DNA of 64,000 nucleotides. Origin: Endozoicomonas euniceicola (lineage in GTDB: Bacteria > Pseudomonadota > Gammaproteobacteria > Pseudomonadales > Endozoicomonadaceae). The translations under genes were made by a program, and so were the position numbers. This document shows, one piece after another, positions 44,880 through 54,117 of this stretch. The DNA is taken from contig NZ_CP103300.1 of assembly GCF_025562755.1 (NCBI RefSeq), forward strand, positions 5,954,501 through 6,018,500. The letters run 5' to 3'. Each line of letters opens with the position of its first letter. Within the stretch, counting starts at the first letter, position 1. The notes beneath the pieces are model-generated. The model saw only the letters and a list, made by a program, of their open reading frames with translations, did no database searches and was not told the origin of the DNA.

Positions 44880-45164
44880 ATGAATGCTGAAAACCAGCTT
44901 TGGTCCATAAAGCGAATCGCAGATTTTCTGGATCTCTCAGTAAACTACACACGGAATGTCATCGTGAAGCAGGCAAACTTTCCCGAACCAAGATTTTCAA
45001 TCATCGAGGTCAATGGAAAAAAACAGAAAAGCAAACCACGCTGGATCGATACGGAAATTAGTGAATGGGTCAGTCAGGAGTACTGCTCCCAATCTGAAAT
45101 AGAAGAAAGGCAACCTGCAAAACGAGGTCGAAAAAGAAAAGTATCAGATGAAATTCGAATCTGA
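44880..45164 (+). CDS. AlpA/Xis-like recombination directionality factor (element Y)
   Basis: 94 residues from ATG 44880, preceded by AGGTGA; a GTG at 44868 is an alternative. Same domain and sequence pattern as 3566-3835: LWSIKRIADFLDLSVNYTRNVIVKQANFPEPRF, then a basic tail ending RGRKRKVSDE. Lies 12 bases after traF and converges on int, so it may be co-transcribed with the transfer genes and couple excision to transfer. Excisionase role inferred from family and position. Confidence 0.75.
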   Translation: MNAENQLWSIKRIADFLDLSVNYTRNVIVKQANFPEPRFSIIEVNGKKQKSKPRWIDTEISEWVSQEYCSQSEIEERQPAKRGRKRKVSDEIRI

Positions 45165-45176
45165 ACCGGTTGATTT

Positions 45177-46217
45177 TCAGGCTAATTTACAAGAAAAGTC
45201 CTTTGCTGTTTTTCTAAAATACTTCAGTGTTCTGTTCATGTCGGTGTGACCAGCCTGCTTCGCCAGCTCAAACGGTGTTAGCTTTTCAGATAATCGTGTA
45301 AGCGCTTCGTGCCTGGAATCGCGAAATTCAAGATCATTGATCAGCGTTTTTCTCACAGCAATGCTAAATATGGAGCTTACGTTTAGCTTTGAGCTAGCAA
45401 ACCAATAGTCGTCATCGGTTTTACCTAAATTCAATAACCGAACTGCTTCACTGGACAGTGCCAGCGTCTTTTTCTTCTTCTCTTTGGTTCTTTCCGCCGC
45501 AAGATTAATCACTCGATTATCAAAATCAATTTCACTGGCGACCAGATATTTCACTTCCTGTTGCCTCATGGCCGTTTCGATGCACAGCTTCCATAACAAT
45601 GCCACCGTTTGAGCCGGTGTTTCAGGCACCCTATGGTCTTCCCAGTGATCCAGTGCAAAGAGTACTTGCTCGATTTCTTCTTCTGAAACTCTGCGATCCC
45701 TTGAAGCTGAACGATCGTCAGAAAATTTGACACTAGAAAAAGGTGACTCTTCGATATAGCCCCACTCCCGAGCCATCGTAAACACATTACACAGAAAGTT
45801 CTTCTCCCTGGCCACAGAGCTTTCTTTGACCGTACTGAGCCGGGTCATTTTCCACTCTGCAATATGAAAGCTCTTGATGGAAGAAATGGGCTTATCCATT
45901 AACTCCGGCAGAGGGGAATGGTTCTGACTGGTTGCCATCTGCACAAATCGCTGATTTTCCCGTAATGCCGTTTCCCTCCCTTTCTTCCTGGGACTGACTT
46001 CATCAACGTACCGAACAAACGTCTCCCTAAGCGTTTTTCGATACAACTGATGGCGCACCACCTCTTCAGCATTCTTCCCATATTCATCAATTTTTCGTTC
46101 AAGGCTGGAAGCCCAGTCAGCGGCTTCTTTTTTTGTGTCGAATGTCCGGGCCTGATCAATACCCTTTTTTCTGACCCGGGCCAGCCAGCCTGATTTTCTC
46201 TTTTCGAGCCTCGCCAT
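45177..46217 (-). CDS. int: Tyrosine integrase of element Y, tRNA-Leu specific
   Basis: 346 residues from ATG 46217 (MARLEKRKSGWLARV), preceded by GGAG; an in-frame ATG at 46304 is less likely. N-terminal arm-binding region, SAM-like core-binding domain (YVDEVSPRKKGRETALRENQRFVQ) and catalytic domain with LCIETAMRQQEVKYL (first Arg), FRDSRHEALTRLSEKL, AKQAGHTDMN and the Tyr in TLKYFRKTA. Its 5' end faces the tRNA-Leu gene 241 bp away, the usual position for an integrase that uses that tRNA as attB. Intact, unlike its relative at 3832-4863. Confidence 0.9.
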   Translation of the reverse strand: MARLEKRKSGWLARVRKKGIDQARTFDTKKEAADWASSLERKIDEYGKNAEEVVRHQLYRKTLRETFVRYVDEVSPRKKGRETALRENQRFVQMATSQNHSPLPELMDKPISSIKSFHIAEWKMTRLSTVKESSVAREKNFLCNVFTMAREWGYIEESPFSSVKFSDDRSASRDRRVSEEEIEQVLFALDHWEDHRVPETPAQTVALLWKLCIETAMRQQEVKYLVASEIDFDNRVINLAAERTKEKKKKTLALSSEAVRLLNLGKTDDDYWFASSKLNVSSIFSIAVRKTLINDLEFRDSRHEALTRLSEKLTPFELAKQAGHTDMNRTLKYFRKTAKDFSCKLA

Positions 46218-46427
46218 GATAACTCCGCACTTCTCTGAGAAAGGTAAAAACTGCGTTGATTCTGTGCCAATCCCAGTGCCAAAAATGAGTGGCACAAATG
46301 ACACAAGCGAAGTTTAGCAAGATGAAGAATAATCAATAAAAGAAATGGTTATATAGGAAGAGTTGAGCGCAACGCCTTGTCGCAGTTGACGTATAGTGAG
46401 AAAACGTAGGGAACAGATAGAAAAAAA

Positions 46428-46450
46428 GCCCATCATTTTCACGATGAGCT
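46428..46450. terminator. Stem-loop downstream of tRNA-Leu
   Basis: AGCCCATC ... GATGAGCT forms a stem with one mismatch, preceded by an A7 run and followed by TTTC, just beyond the CCA end of tRNA-Leu. It matches the position of the stronger stem at 12665-12686 beside the other att copy. Confidence 0.5.
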
Positions 46451-46457
46451 TTCTGTA

Positions 46458-46483
46458 TGGTGCCCGGAGCCGGAATCGAACCG
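46458..46483. repeat. att copy inside tRNA-Leu 3' end
   Basis: 26 bp identical to 12695-12720. It comprises the CCA, the 3' acceptor strand and part of the T arm of the intact tRNA-Leu gene, and is the junction between the integrative element (left) and host chromosome (right). Confidence 0.85.
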
Positions 46484-46544
46484 GCACGACCTAATGGTCG
46501 GCAGATTTTAAGTCTGCTGTGTCTACCAATTTCACCACCCGGGC
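46458..46544 (-). tRNA. tRNA-Leu (anticodon UAA)
   Basis: 87-nt class II tRNA on the minus strand with encoded CCA. Acceptor GCCCGGG/TCCGGGC, D arm with TGGTAGACACAGC, anticodon stem GCAGA/TCTGC with loop CTTAAAA giving TAA, long variable arm, and T arm GGTTCGAATCC. It serves as the attachment gene for the element on its left and is kept functional by the 3'-end duplication. Confidence 0.95.
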
Positions 46545-46604
46545 GCTTGAAACATTCTAGCGCTTCAAGCCTTGAAAAAACAACAGTTGTTGTCTTTTTA
46601 ACAA

Positions 46605-46678
46605 TGGAGGCGAGTACCGGAGTCGAACCGGTCTACGTGGATTTGCAATCCAGTGCATAACCGCTTTGCTAACTCGCC
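46605..46678 (-). tRNA. tRNA-Cys (anticodon GCA)
   Basis: 74 nt including CCA. It begins GGCGAGTTAGCAAAGC and ends ACTCGCCTCCA; the anticodon loop TTGCAAA gives GCA. It lies between tRNA-Leu and tRNA-Gly on the same strand. Confidence 0.95.
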
Positions 46679-46684
46679 TTTTAA

Positions 46685-46850
46685 ACTGGAGCATGAAATG
46701 AGACTCGTTCTTGTCATAAAGAGACGACCCAACCTTAATAAGGTTGCATCTCACACTCAAAGTTTAACTGGAGTGGGAAACGAGACTCGCTCTTGTTATA
46801 AAGAGACGACCCCAACCTTAATAAGGTTGCATTTCACACTCAAAGTTTAA
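46685..46850 (-). repeat. Two decayed tandem tRNA-Gly-like copies
   Basis: Two units (about 46687-46768 and 46769-46851, period ~83 bp) each start with TGGAG-GGGAAACGAGACTCG-like sequence, copying the CCA end and T arm of the tRNA-Gly at 46852. Each keeps a CAACC/GGTTG anticodon stem, but with loop TTATTAA in place of TTGCCAA, and the D arm and 5' acceptor strand are lost. They are probably tRNA pseudogenes formed by tandem duplication. Confidence 0.7.
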
Positions 46851-46851
46851 C

Positions 46852-46927
<76 letters not shown>

Positions 46928-47019
46928 TTGATCTTTCCGGGAAGTTGTTCCCGTTGAAGATGCTGCGTAGTTTAAGAATTTTTCTCGTTGTGTCAACACT
47001 TTGCGTTCATCATTTGTGC

Positions 47020-47580
47020 TCAGTCCTTGGAAAACGGGGATAAATCAGGCCATGCTGCACGAATATACACATACATAGACCATAAGGTGAGCACTGATGA
47101 AGCATAAAGAAGTGCCAGGCCAACATAACCAATGATTCCTGCCAAAGGCGCTGGTGTAAGAAGCAGCAAGGTAATTGCCATCATCTGCGCAGCGGTTTTA
47201 AGTTTACCTATCCTGTTTACTGCAACACTGGTCCGCTTTCCCAGCTCGGCCATCCATTCCCGCAGAGCTGAAATAACGATCTCCCTGCCTATGATGATCA
47301 TAGAGGGGACTGTCATCCAGAATGCACCAAACTCTTCAATCAACAAACAGAGCGCGGTAGCCACCATGATTTTATCTGCAACCGGGTCAAAGAATGCACC
47401 AAAAGCGGTGGTCTGATTCCATCGGCGGGCAAGGTAGCCATCAAACCAGTCGGTAACGGCTGCCACAAAAAAGATAGAGGCAGAAGCCAGATAACGCCAT
47501 TCAAAAGGCAAATAGAAAACCAGTACAAGAATGGGAACCAGGATAATGCGCAGGGATGTCAGTATATTCGGGACATTCAT
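47020..47580 (-). CDS. pgsA: CDP-diacylglycerol-glycerol-3-phosphate 3-phosphatidyltransferase
   Basis: 186 residues of an integral membrane enzyme making phosphatidylglycerophosphate from CDP-diacylglycerol and glycerol 3-phosphate. The CDP-alcohol phosphotransferase signature D-G-x2-A-R-x8-G-x3-D-x3-D is complete (DGYLARRWNQTTAFGAFFDPVADK). It opens MNVPNILTSLRIILVP, the usual PgsA start, and has about five membrane spans. It follows uvrC on the same strand and precedes the tRNA genes, a conserved gammaproteobacterial order. Confidence 0.95.
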   Translation of the reverse strand: MNVPNILTSLRIILVPILVLVFYLPFEWRYLASASIFFVAAVTDWFDGYLARRWNQTTAFGAFFDPVADKIMVATALCLLIEEFGAFWMTVPSMIIIGREIVISALREWMAELGKRTSVAVNRIGKLKTAAQMMAITLLLLTPAPLAGIIGYVGLALLYASSVLTLWSMYVYIRAAWPDLSPFSKD

Positions 47581-47713
47581 AATTAGGATTGCTATCCAGC
47601 GTGAATCTCTGTCACCACTGATGAGTTACTATAGTCTCAACTCACCAGTGAATGAAAAACATCATAACTTACACAGATGCTGTTACAAGTACAATCAAAT
47701 ACCTAAACAGAGT

Positions 47714-49555
47714 TCAGTCAGAGTGTAAGTGTTCGTAAATCTGCTCCGCCAGCTTATGGCTGATGCCCTCAACTTTTGCCAGTTCTTCAACAGGCGCTTC
47801 CATAACACCATGACGTCCGCCAAAGAACTTTAACAGGGCTGAACGTCTTTTGGCGCCAACACCGGGAATGGATTCGAGGGTGGATTTTTGCCGGGCTTTC
47901 TGTCGGCGCTGCCGGTGGCCGGTAATAGCAAAACGGTGTGCTTCATCCCGTATTTGCTGAATTAACAATAATGCTGCTTCATTGCCTTTGGAGTGCAGCT
48001 CAGTGCCCTGATAAATCAACGTTTCCAGTCCTGGCTTTCGACTGACGCCTTTAGCGACACCTAGCAGGGGAATATGCTGCAAAGACAGCTCATTCATCAC
48101 CTCTTCTGCAATGCCAAGCTGCCCTTTACCGCCATCAATAATGATAACACCCGGTGTATTTTCAGGGTTTTCTTTGAGATTTTTATAGCGTTTGTGCAAG
48201 GCGAAACGCATTGCATCATAGTCATCACCCGCTGTTACGCCTTTGACATTAAAACGACGATACTCACTTTTTAGAGGACCCGCTGAACCAAATACAACAC
48301 AGGATGCCACGGTTTCTTCACCAAATGTATGACTGATATCGAAACATTCCATCCGGCTGATGGTCTCTGATAACGACAATAATGCTGTCAGCTGCTCTGT
48401 TCGCTGTAGACTATGGGTTTTGCTGGCGAGCAGGTTCTCAAGACTCATGTCAGCATTTTTGTTGGCCAGCGACAGCCATTCATTACGCTCGCCGCGAACA
48501 CGGTGCTTAATCGCAACTTTTTTTCCACTCACTTCCGTGATTGCTTCGGCCAGAACCGCTGATTCCTGGTATTCGACTGGGATAATTATCTCCGCAGGAT
48601 AGTCACGGCTGTCACTCAGTTTGATATAAAACTGTCCCAGAAAACCTGCCAGATAATCATTGCTGTCCGCTTCCAGTTTGAAGTCAGGAAAATAACTCTT
48701 ATGCCCCAGTACTCTGCCCCCTCGTACAAATAGTACATCAAAACAGACACTGCCGGATTGCTCAGACACGCCGACCACATCGGCATTTGCAGCCCCTTTA
48801 TCGACTGACTGCGCCTCCTGAACCTGCCGAAGATGGTTGATCTGGTCACGAATTTCAGCAGCCTGCTCAAAGTTGAGCCGCTCCGATTCGGTTTCCATAC
48901 GTTTGATCAGGGTACGAATGAGCTGCTGGCTTTTTCCCTCAAGAAACTGCCGGGTATCGGCCACATCCTGCTCATACTCATCCTTGCTGACGAGATTGAC
49001 GCAGGGTGCCTTGCAGCGATTAATTTGATACTGCAAACACGGACGGGTGCGGTTTCGGAAATAATTGTTATCGCACTGTCGTAATTTAAAGACTTTCTGC
49101 ATCAGGTTAAGACTATCCCGTACCGCCCAGCCACTGGGATAAGGACCAAAAAACTGACCCTTTTTGCTTTTCGGCTTACCCCGCTGGTAAACGACAGCTG
49201 GGAATTCATCCTCGGTGGACAGGTAAATATAAGGATAGGATTTGTCGTCTTTCAGAAGGATATTATACTTTGGTCGTCTGTCCTTAATCAGATTCTGTTC
49301 CAGAATCAACGCTTCCGTTTCTGAACGTGTGATGGTCAGGTTGATACTGTGAATTTTACTGACCAGTGCCATGGTTTTTGTAGTCAATCCGGCAGGCCGG
49401 AAATAGCTGGACAACCGGTTCTTCAGGTTTTTCGCTTTGCCAATATACAGAGTCTCGCCCTGTTCATTACGCATATCATAGACCCCCGGCCGGTTGGGAG
49501 CCTGTTCAAGAAACGTCTTGTAGTCGAAGCGTTCGGAATGATCGCCTGTATCCAT
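47714..49555 (-). CDS. uvrC: Excinuclease ABC subunit C
   Basis: 613 residues, standard length. N-terminal GIY-YIG nuclease (PNRPGVYDMRNEQGETLYIGKAKNLKNRLSSYF), Cys-rich region (RPCLQYQINRCKAPCVNLV), UVR motif (LIKRMETESERLNFEQAAEIRDQI), RNase H-like C-terminal nuclease (RMECFDISHTFGEETVASCVVF, VIIDGGKGQLGIAEEV) and helix-hairpin-helix pair (LESIPGVGAKRRSALLKFFGG, KVEGISHKLAEQIYEHL). Makes both incisions in UvrABC nucleotide excision repair. Lies between gacA/uvrY and pgsA. Confidence 0.97.
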   Translation of the reverse strand: MDTGDHSERFDYKTFLEQAPNRPGVYDMRNEQGETLYIGKAKNLKNRLSSYFRPAGLTTKTMALVSKIHSINLTITRSETEALILEQNLIKDRRPKYNILLKDDKSYPYIYLSTEDEFPAVVYQRGKPKSKKGQFFGPYPSGWAVRDSLNLMQKVFKLRQCDNNYFRNRTRPCLQYQINRCKAPCVNLVSKDEYEQDVADTRQFLEGKSQQLIRTLIKRMETESERLNFEQAAEIRDQINHLRQVQEAQSVDKGAANADVVGVSEQSGSVCFDVLFVRGGRVLGHKSYFPDFKLEADSNDYLAGFLGQFYIKLSDSRDYPAEIIIPVEYQESAVLAEAITEVSGKKVAIKHRVRGERNEWLSLANKNADMSLENLLASKTHSLQRTEQLTALLSLSETISRMECFDISHTFGEETVASCVVFGSAGPLKSEYRRFNVKGVTAGDDYDAMRFALHKRYKNLKENPENTPGVIIIDGGKGQLGIAEEVMNELSLQHIPLLGVAKGVSRKPGLETLIYQGTELHSKGNEAALLLIQQIRDEAHRFAITGHRQRRQKARQKSTLESIPGVGAKRRSALLKFFGGRHGVMEAPVEELAKVEGISHKLAEQIYEHLHSD

Positions 49556-49612
49556 AAAGCCTGATGATAGAGAGAGGAATTTCGACCAGTATACCCTTCA
49601 AAGTGGGCAGGG

Positions 49613-50251
49613 CTAAACGGTTTCCACAAGACCGTGTCGTATAGCCAGGTGCGTCAGCTCAACATCACTGGAAATATTCAGCTTCTCGAATATTCGGTAT
49701 CGATAGCTATTCACTGTTTTAGGGCTTAGTGATAACTGATCTGAAATCGACTGCACCTTTTCACAACCAACAATCATCAGTGCAATCTGCATTTCTCTGG
49801 TTGAAAGAGCATCAAACGGAGAATCGCTATCGGGTTGCAGCGATTTCAGTGCCAGCATCTGGGCAATGTCGGGACAGATATACCGCTGCCCTTTGGCTAC
49901 CGCTTTTATCGCTATGACCATTTCATCGATATTAATGCCTTTGGTGACATAACCTGAAGCACCGGCTTCCATTAACTTGGTGGGGTAGAGGAGATCATCA
50001 CAAATAGTGACAGCAATGACTTTTATGGCGGGATTTGACTGATGAATTTTACGGGTTGCTTCAAGGCCGCCAATGCCCGGCATTCTCACATCCATCAGAA
50101 CCACATCAATACACTCTTTTCGGCAGACTGAAATAGCCTCTTCGCCACTGGATGCTTCAGCAACCACTTCAATACCTGGCATATCGCCCAGCATACGTGA
50201 AAGGCCGGTTCGTACCAAATCGTGATCATCAACAATAAGAATGCGAATCAC
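49613..50251 (-). CDS. gacA: GacA/UvrY response regulator
   Basis: 212 residues. Receiver domain with phosphoacceptor Asp in VVLMDVRMPGIGG (~D54), acidic pair near the start (IVDDHD) and Lys in VTKGI; C-terminal LuxR HTH (LSTREMQIALMIVGCEKVQSISDQLSLSPKTVNSYRYRIFEKLNI). The start MIRILIVDDHDLVRTGLSRML is typical of GacA/UvrY. Family knowledge: with the GacS/BarA kinase it activates CsrB/RsmZ-type small RNAs. The uvrY-uvrC-pgsA order supports the identity. Confidence 0.93.
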   Translation of the reverse strand: MIRILIVDDHDLVRTGLSRMLGDMPGIEVVAEASSGEEAISVCRKECIDVVLMDVRMPGIGGLEATRKIHQSNPAIKVIAVTICDDLLYPTKLMEAGASGYVTKGINIDEMVIAIKAVAKGQRYICPDIAQMLALKSLQPDSDSPFDALSTREMQIALMIVGCEKVQSISDQLSLSPKTVNSYRYRIFEKLNISSDVELTHLAIRHGLVETV

Positions 50252-50366
50252 TGAAAACTCCAGAATATTATTCTCGTTGTAAGAGCTTCGCCTTCCACAT
50301 TTGCAAACAGGCTATCCCTGATAATCCGATGAACAGGGGGCTTTGTCGAGCCCCCTGCACGCTTTT

Positions 50367-51308
50367 CTATAGTTTTTGTTCCAGCTCAGGCACCACTTCA
50401 AACAGATCTGCTACCAAACCATAGTCTGCTACCTGAAAGATAGGCGCATCTTCATCCTTGTTGATTGCCACAATCACTTTGGAGTCTTTCATACCGGCCA
50501 GATGCTGTATGGCACCAGAGATACCGATAGCAACATACAGGTTGGGGGCTACAATTTTGCCTGTTTGCCCTACCTGCATATCATTCGGTACAAAGCCTGC
50601 GTCAACCGCAGCACGGGAAGCTCCCACCGCAGCTCCGAGCTTGTCGGCCAGTTTATAGAGAATTTCAAAGTTCTCTCCATTCCCCATGCCTCTGCCGCCG
50701 GACACCACCACTTCTGCAGCAGCCAGTTCCGGACGGTCTGACTCCGCCAGCTCTTCGCTGACAAAACTGGAGATGCCGGCGTCATGGATAATATCCAGCG
50801 CTTCAACACTGGCACTGCCGCCTTTAGCAGCCACAGGGTCAAACCCTGTCGTACGGACCGTAATCACCTTCACAGCTGCGGTAGACTGAACAGTAGCAAT
50901 GGCATTACCGGCATAAATGGGGCGTACAAAAGTATCACCACTTTCCACACGCATGATGTCGGAAATCTGGTCCACATCCAGCAGTGCGGCTACTCTGGGC
51001 ATAACGTTCTTACCCGTTGTGCCTGCGGAGATAAGAATATGGCTGTAATTCTTGCCTAATTCAGCCACCAGCAGGCTGACGTTTTCGGCCAGCTGATTTT
51101 CATAGCAGCCGTTATCAGCCAGTAACACTTTATCAACACCGGCAACGGCGGCAGCGGTTTCTGCCACGCCACCGCATCCGGAACCTGCCACCAGCAGGTG
51201 AATCTCTCCACCCGCATCAGCAGCAATGGCACCGGCAGCAGCCAGAGTGTTCAGCGTGGCTGCACCCAGGGCTGCATTATCATGATCTGCAACAACGAGA
51301 ATAGCCAT
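50367..51308 (-). CDS. etfA: Electron transfer flavoprotein alpha subunit
   Basis: 313 residues. N-terminal ETF fold (MAILVVADHDNAALGAATLNTLAAA) and C-terminal FAD-binding domain with GGRGMGNGENFEILYKLADKLGAAVGASRAAVDAGFVPNDMQVGQTGKIVAPNLYVAIGISGAIQHLAGM. Forms a heterodimer with EtfB and passes electrons from acyl-CoA and other dehydrogenases to ETF-quinone oxidoreductase. Its ATG overlaps the etfB stop, so the two are coupled. Confidence 0.97.
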   Translation of the reverse strand: MAILVVADHDNAALGAATLNTLAAAGAIAADAGGEIHLLVAGSGCGGVAETAAAVAGVDKVLLADNGCYENQLAENVSLLVAELGKNYSHILISAGTTGKNVMPRVAALLDVDQISDIMRVESGDTFVRPIYAGNAIATVQSTAAVKVITVRTTGFDPVAAKGGSASVEALDIIHDAGISSFVSEELAESDRPELAAAEVVVSGGRGMGNGENFEILYKLADKLGAAVGASRAAVDAGFVPNDMQVGQTGKIVAPNLYVAIGISGAIQHLAGMKDSKVIVAINKDEDAPIFQVADYGLVADLFEVVPELEQKL

Positions 51309-52057
51309 CAGATTACCTTCGCTTCATTTTTTAGTTTTTCTACCAGCTCATCCACACTGCTGACTTTGATGCCGGCACTGCGTTGTGCGGGTGGTTCGAC
51401 TTTCACAGTGGTAATGGTTGAAGAGACGCTGACTCCCAGGGCTTCCGGGGTTTTAACGTCCAGAGGTTTGCGCTTGGCTTTCATGATATTTGGCAGTGCG
51501 GCGTAGCGAGGTTCATTCAAGCGCAGGTCTGTGGTCACTACGGCAGGCAGTGATAATGCGAGTGTTTGTAAACCACCATCAACTTCCCGGGTTACAGTCA
51601 CCTTGTCACCCTCTACATTCACTTCTGAAGCAAAGGTCGCCTGTGGCATACCGGATAATGCTGCCAGCATCTGCCCGGTCTGGTTATTGTCGCTGTCGAT
51701 AGCCTGCTTGCCCAGAATAACAAGGTCTGGCTTCTCTTCATCAGCAATGGCTTTTAACAGTTTGGCAACGCTCAGTGAGCTGAGCGGCTCATCAGTTTCA
51801 ACCAGAATACTCCGGTCAGCACCCAGCGCCAGCGCAGTTCTCAGCTGCTCCTGGCACGCTTTTGGACCCAGAGAAACCGCTACAATTTCACTGGCAACCC
51901 CTTTCTCCTTCAATCGAACCGCTTCTTCTACGGCAATTTCACAGAACGGGTTGATGGCCATCTTGACATTCGTAAGATCAACATCGGAATGATCCGGCTT
52001 AACGCGGACCTTAACGTTGTAGTCGATGACTCGCTTAACGGCTACAAGAATCTTCAT
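51308..52057 (-). CDS. etfB: Electron transfer flavoprotein beta subunit
   Basis: 249 residues starting MKILVAVKRVIDYNVKVRVKPD, the standard EtfB opening, with NPFCEIAVEEAVRLKEKG, the AMP-binding DLVILGKQAIDSDNNQTGQMLAALSG and TREVDGGLQTLALSLPAVVTTDLRLNEPRYA. Binds AMP and partners EtfA. Transcribed with etfA away from the quinone oxidoreductase gene at 52409. Confidence 0.97.
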   Translation of the reverse strand: MKILVAVKRVIDYNVKVRVKPDHSDVDLTNVKMAINPFCEIAVEEAVRLKEKGVASEIVAVSLGPKACQEQLRTALALGADRSILVETDEPLSSLSVAKLLKAIADEEKPDLVILGKQAIDSDNNQTGQMLAALSGMPQATFASEVNVEGDKVTVTREVDGGLQTLALSLPAVVTTDLRLNEPRYAALPNIMKAKRKPLDVKTPEALGVSVSSTITTVKVEPPAQRSAGIKVSSVDELVEKLKNEAKVI

Positions 52058-52408
52058 GGGTTCGCAGCCTTCCCTTTTTATTCGTCTATGGCTTAATAAA
52101 TGGATGTGAGCTACGGAACCTGTGAGTCGTACTAATGTACTTCACTTGTCGTTCATAGTTCACAGCCTCTGCGACTGAGGAGTCTACCAGTCTGTCAATA
52201 AGGGTTCAAACGTATAATCTCGAAAAAAGCATTTAATCACCTTTACCAGCAGGGGAAAGTGAACCTTAGTATCACTCACAAAAACCATCGTATTTATAGG
52301 TGATATTCTCGCTATGTGTGATTATACTTCGTAACAAAATAAAACAACTGTTTGAATTTTTACAACAATAATAATCAGATATCAGCCCAAACAGAGGGAG
52401 AGATCACC
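52058..52408. promoter_or_regulatory. Divergent promoter region between etfB and ETF-QO
   Basis: 351 bp without an open frame. It must contain both promoters. It includes imperfect repeats around 52115-52190 (TGTGAGTCGTACTAATGTAC, CACTTGTCGTTCATAGTTCA) that could bind a shared regulator, and an AT-rich stretch before 52409. No recognised operator can be named. Confidence 0.4.
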
Positions 52409-54067
52409 ATGGAACGCGAATCTATGGCATTTGATGTAGTCATTGTGGGTGCTGGTCCCTCAGGTTTATCTGCTGCCTGTCGTTTAATGCAGCAGGCACA
52501 GGAGTCCGGTCAGGAAGTCAGCGTCTGCGTGGTTGAAAAGGGTTCAGAGGTGGGTGCCCATATTCTCTCTGGTGCCGTCTTTGAACCAACAGCACTTAAT
52601 GAACTGTTTCCGGATTGGAAAGAGAAAGGCGCGCCCCTGAATACACCAGTGGTCGCCGATGACATTTATGTACTGCGGAACGCGGACAAAAGTATCAAGA
52701 TCCCCAACGTCTTTGTTCCCAAAACCATGCACAATGAAGGCAACTATATTATCAGCCTCGGTAATCTGTGCCGCTGGCTGGCCGAACAGGCCGAAAGTAT
52801 GGGGGCTGAAATCTACCCCGGATTTGCCGCTTCCGAAGTGCTTTACCATGAGGACGGCAGTGTAAAAGGTATTGCCACCGGGGATATGGGGTTAGCAGCC
52901 AGCGGTGACAAAAAAGAGAGCTATATGCCCGGCATGGAGCTGCATGCCAAATACACGCTGTTTACCGAAGGTTGTCGTGGACACCTGGGCAAACAGTTAA
53001 TTGAACGGTTTAAACTGGACGATGGCAAAGACCCACAACATTACGGCATCGGAATAAAAGAGCTCTGGGATATCGAACCCGATAAGCACAAGGAAGGACT
53101 TGTCGTACATACGGCAGGTTGGCCGTTGCAGGAAAGCGGCTCGATGGGCGGTGGTTTTCTGTACCATATTGAAAACCATCAGGTAGTGGTGGGTCTGATT
53201 ACCGACCTGAGTTATTCAAACCCACATGTCAGCCCTTTTGAAGAGTTTCAACGTTATAAGCAAAACCCGGTTATCAGGCAGTACCTGGACGGCGGCAAGC
53301 GTGTCTCCTATGGAGCCAGGGCTTTGACGAAAGGCGGCCCGCAGTCACTGCCGAAAATGTCATTCCCTGGTGGTTTACTACTCGGTTGTGACGCAGGAAC
53401 CATGAATTCCGCCAAAATTAAAGGCAGCCATACCGCCATGAAGTCAGGACTGCTCGCAGCAGAAACCGTGTTTAAAGCTCTGCAGGCAGGTTCTGAAGGT
53501 CGGGAAAATCTGACCAGCTATCAGGATCAGTTTGATCAATCCTGGCTCGGTATTGAACTGCGCCAGCAGCGTAACTTCAGCCCGGCCATGCATAAATTTG
53601 GCAATATCTTTGGAGCGGCCTTCGCCTTTATTGATCAGAACATCTTTAGCGGTAAGCTGCCTTTTACATTGCACGACAGAGTTCCTGATTATAAACAGTT
53701 AAAACCGGCTGCAGACTGCCCTAAGCTGGAGTATCCGAAGCCAGATGGGATCATCAGTTTCGACCGTCTGGGTTCAGTCTTTCTCTCGAACACCAATCAC
53801 GAAGAAGACCAGCCCTGTCATCTGAAACTGGCTGACCCTGATATTCCGATAACCAGCAACCTGCCTTTGTTTGATGAGCCTGCCCAGCGCTACTGCCCGG
53901 CGGGCGTGTACGAAGTGATTGAGGATGAAGCGACCGGTAAAAAACTGTTCCAGATTAACAGCCAAAACTGTGTTCACTGCAAAACCTGCGATATCAAAGA
54001 CCCTGCTCAAAACATCACCTGGGTAACACCGGAGGGTACTGGAGGCCCCAATTACCCTAATATGTGA
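52409..54067 (+). CDS. Electron transfer flavoprotein-ubiquinone oxidoreductase
   Basis: 552 residues from ATG 52409 (MERESMAFDVVIVGAGPSGLSAACRL), preceded by GGGAG; the open frame extends upstream to 52352 without a better site. It has an FAD-binding GxGxxG near residue 14, ubiquinone-binding region, and a C-terminal 4Fe-4S motif with NSQNCVHCKTCDIKDPAQNITWV (Cys set C-x2-C-x2-C plus an earlier Cys in RYCPAGVYEV). Transfers electrons from ETF to the membrane quinone pool. Divergent from etfBA, completing the electron-transfer set. Confidence 0.96.
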   Translation: MERESMAFDVVIVGAGPSGLSAACRLMQQAQESGQEVSVCVVEKGSEVGAHILSGAVFEPTALNELFPDWKEKGAPLNTPVVADDIYVLRNADKSIKIPNVFVPKTMHNEGNYIISLGNLCRWLAEQAESMGAEIYPGFAASEVLYHEDGSVKGIATGDMGLAASGDKKESYMPGMELHAKYTLFTEGCRGHLGKQLIERFKLDDGKDPQHYGIGIKELWDIEPDKHKEGLVVHTAGWPLQESGSMGGGFLYHIENHQVVVGLITDLSYSNPHVSPFEEFQRYKQNPVIRQYLDGGKRVSYGARALTKGGPQSLPKMSFPGGLLLGCDAGTMNSAKIKGSHTAMKSGLLAAETVFKALQAGSEGRENLTSYQDQFDQSWLGIELRQQRNFSPAMHKFGNIFGAAFAFIDQNIFSGKLPFTLHDRVPDYKQLKPAADCPKLEYPKPDGIISFDRLGSVFLSNTNHEEDQPCHLKLADPDIPITSNLPLFDEPAQRYCPAGVYEVIEDEATGKKLFQINSQNCVHCKTCDIKDPAQNITWVTPEGTGGPNYPNM

Positions 54068-54117
54068 ACGTCCAAGCTGCCATCCAGAGTATCTGCATGG
54101 CAGTAAAAACTGTTCGT

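Noticed and set aside
46653..46850. 65-codon open frame between tRNA-Cys and tRNA-Gly
   Set aside because: It is a translation of the decayed tRNA-Gly-like tandem units; the repeated peptide follows the DNA repeat.
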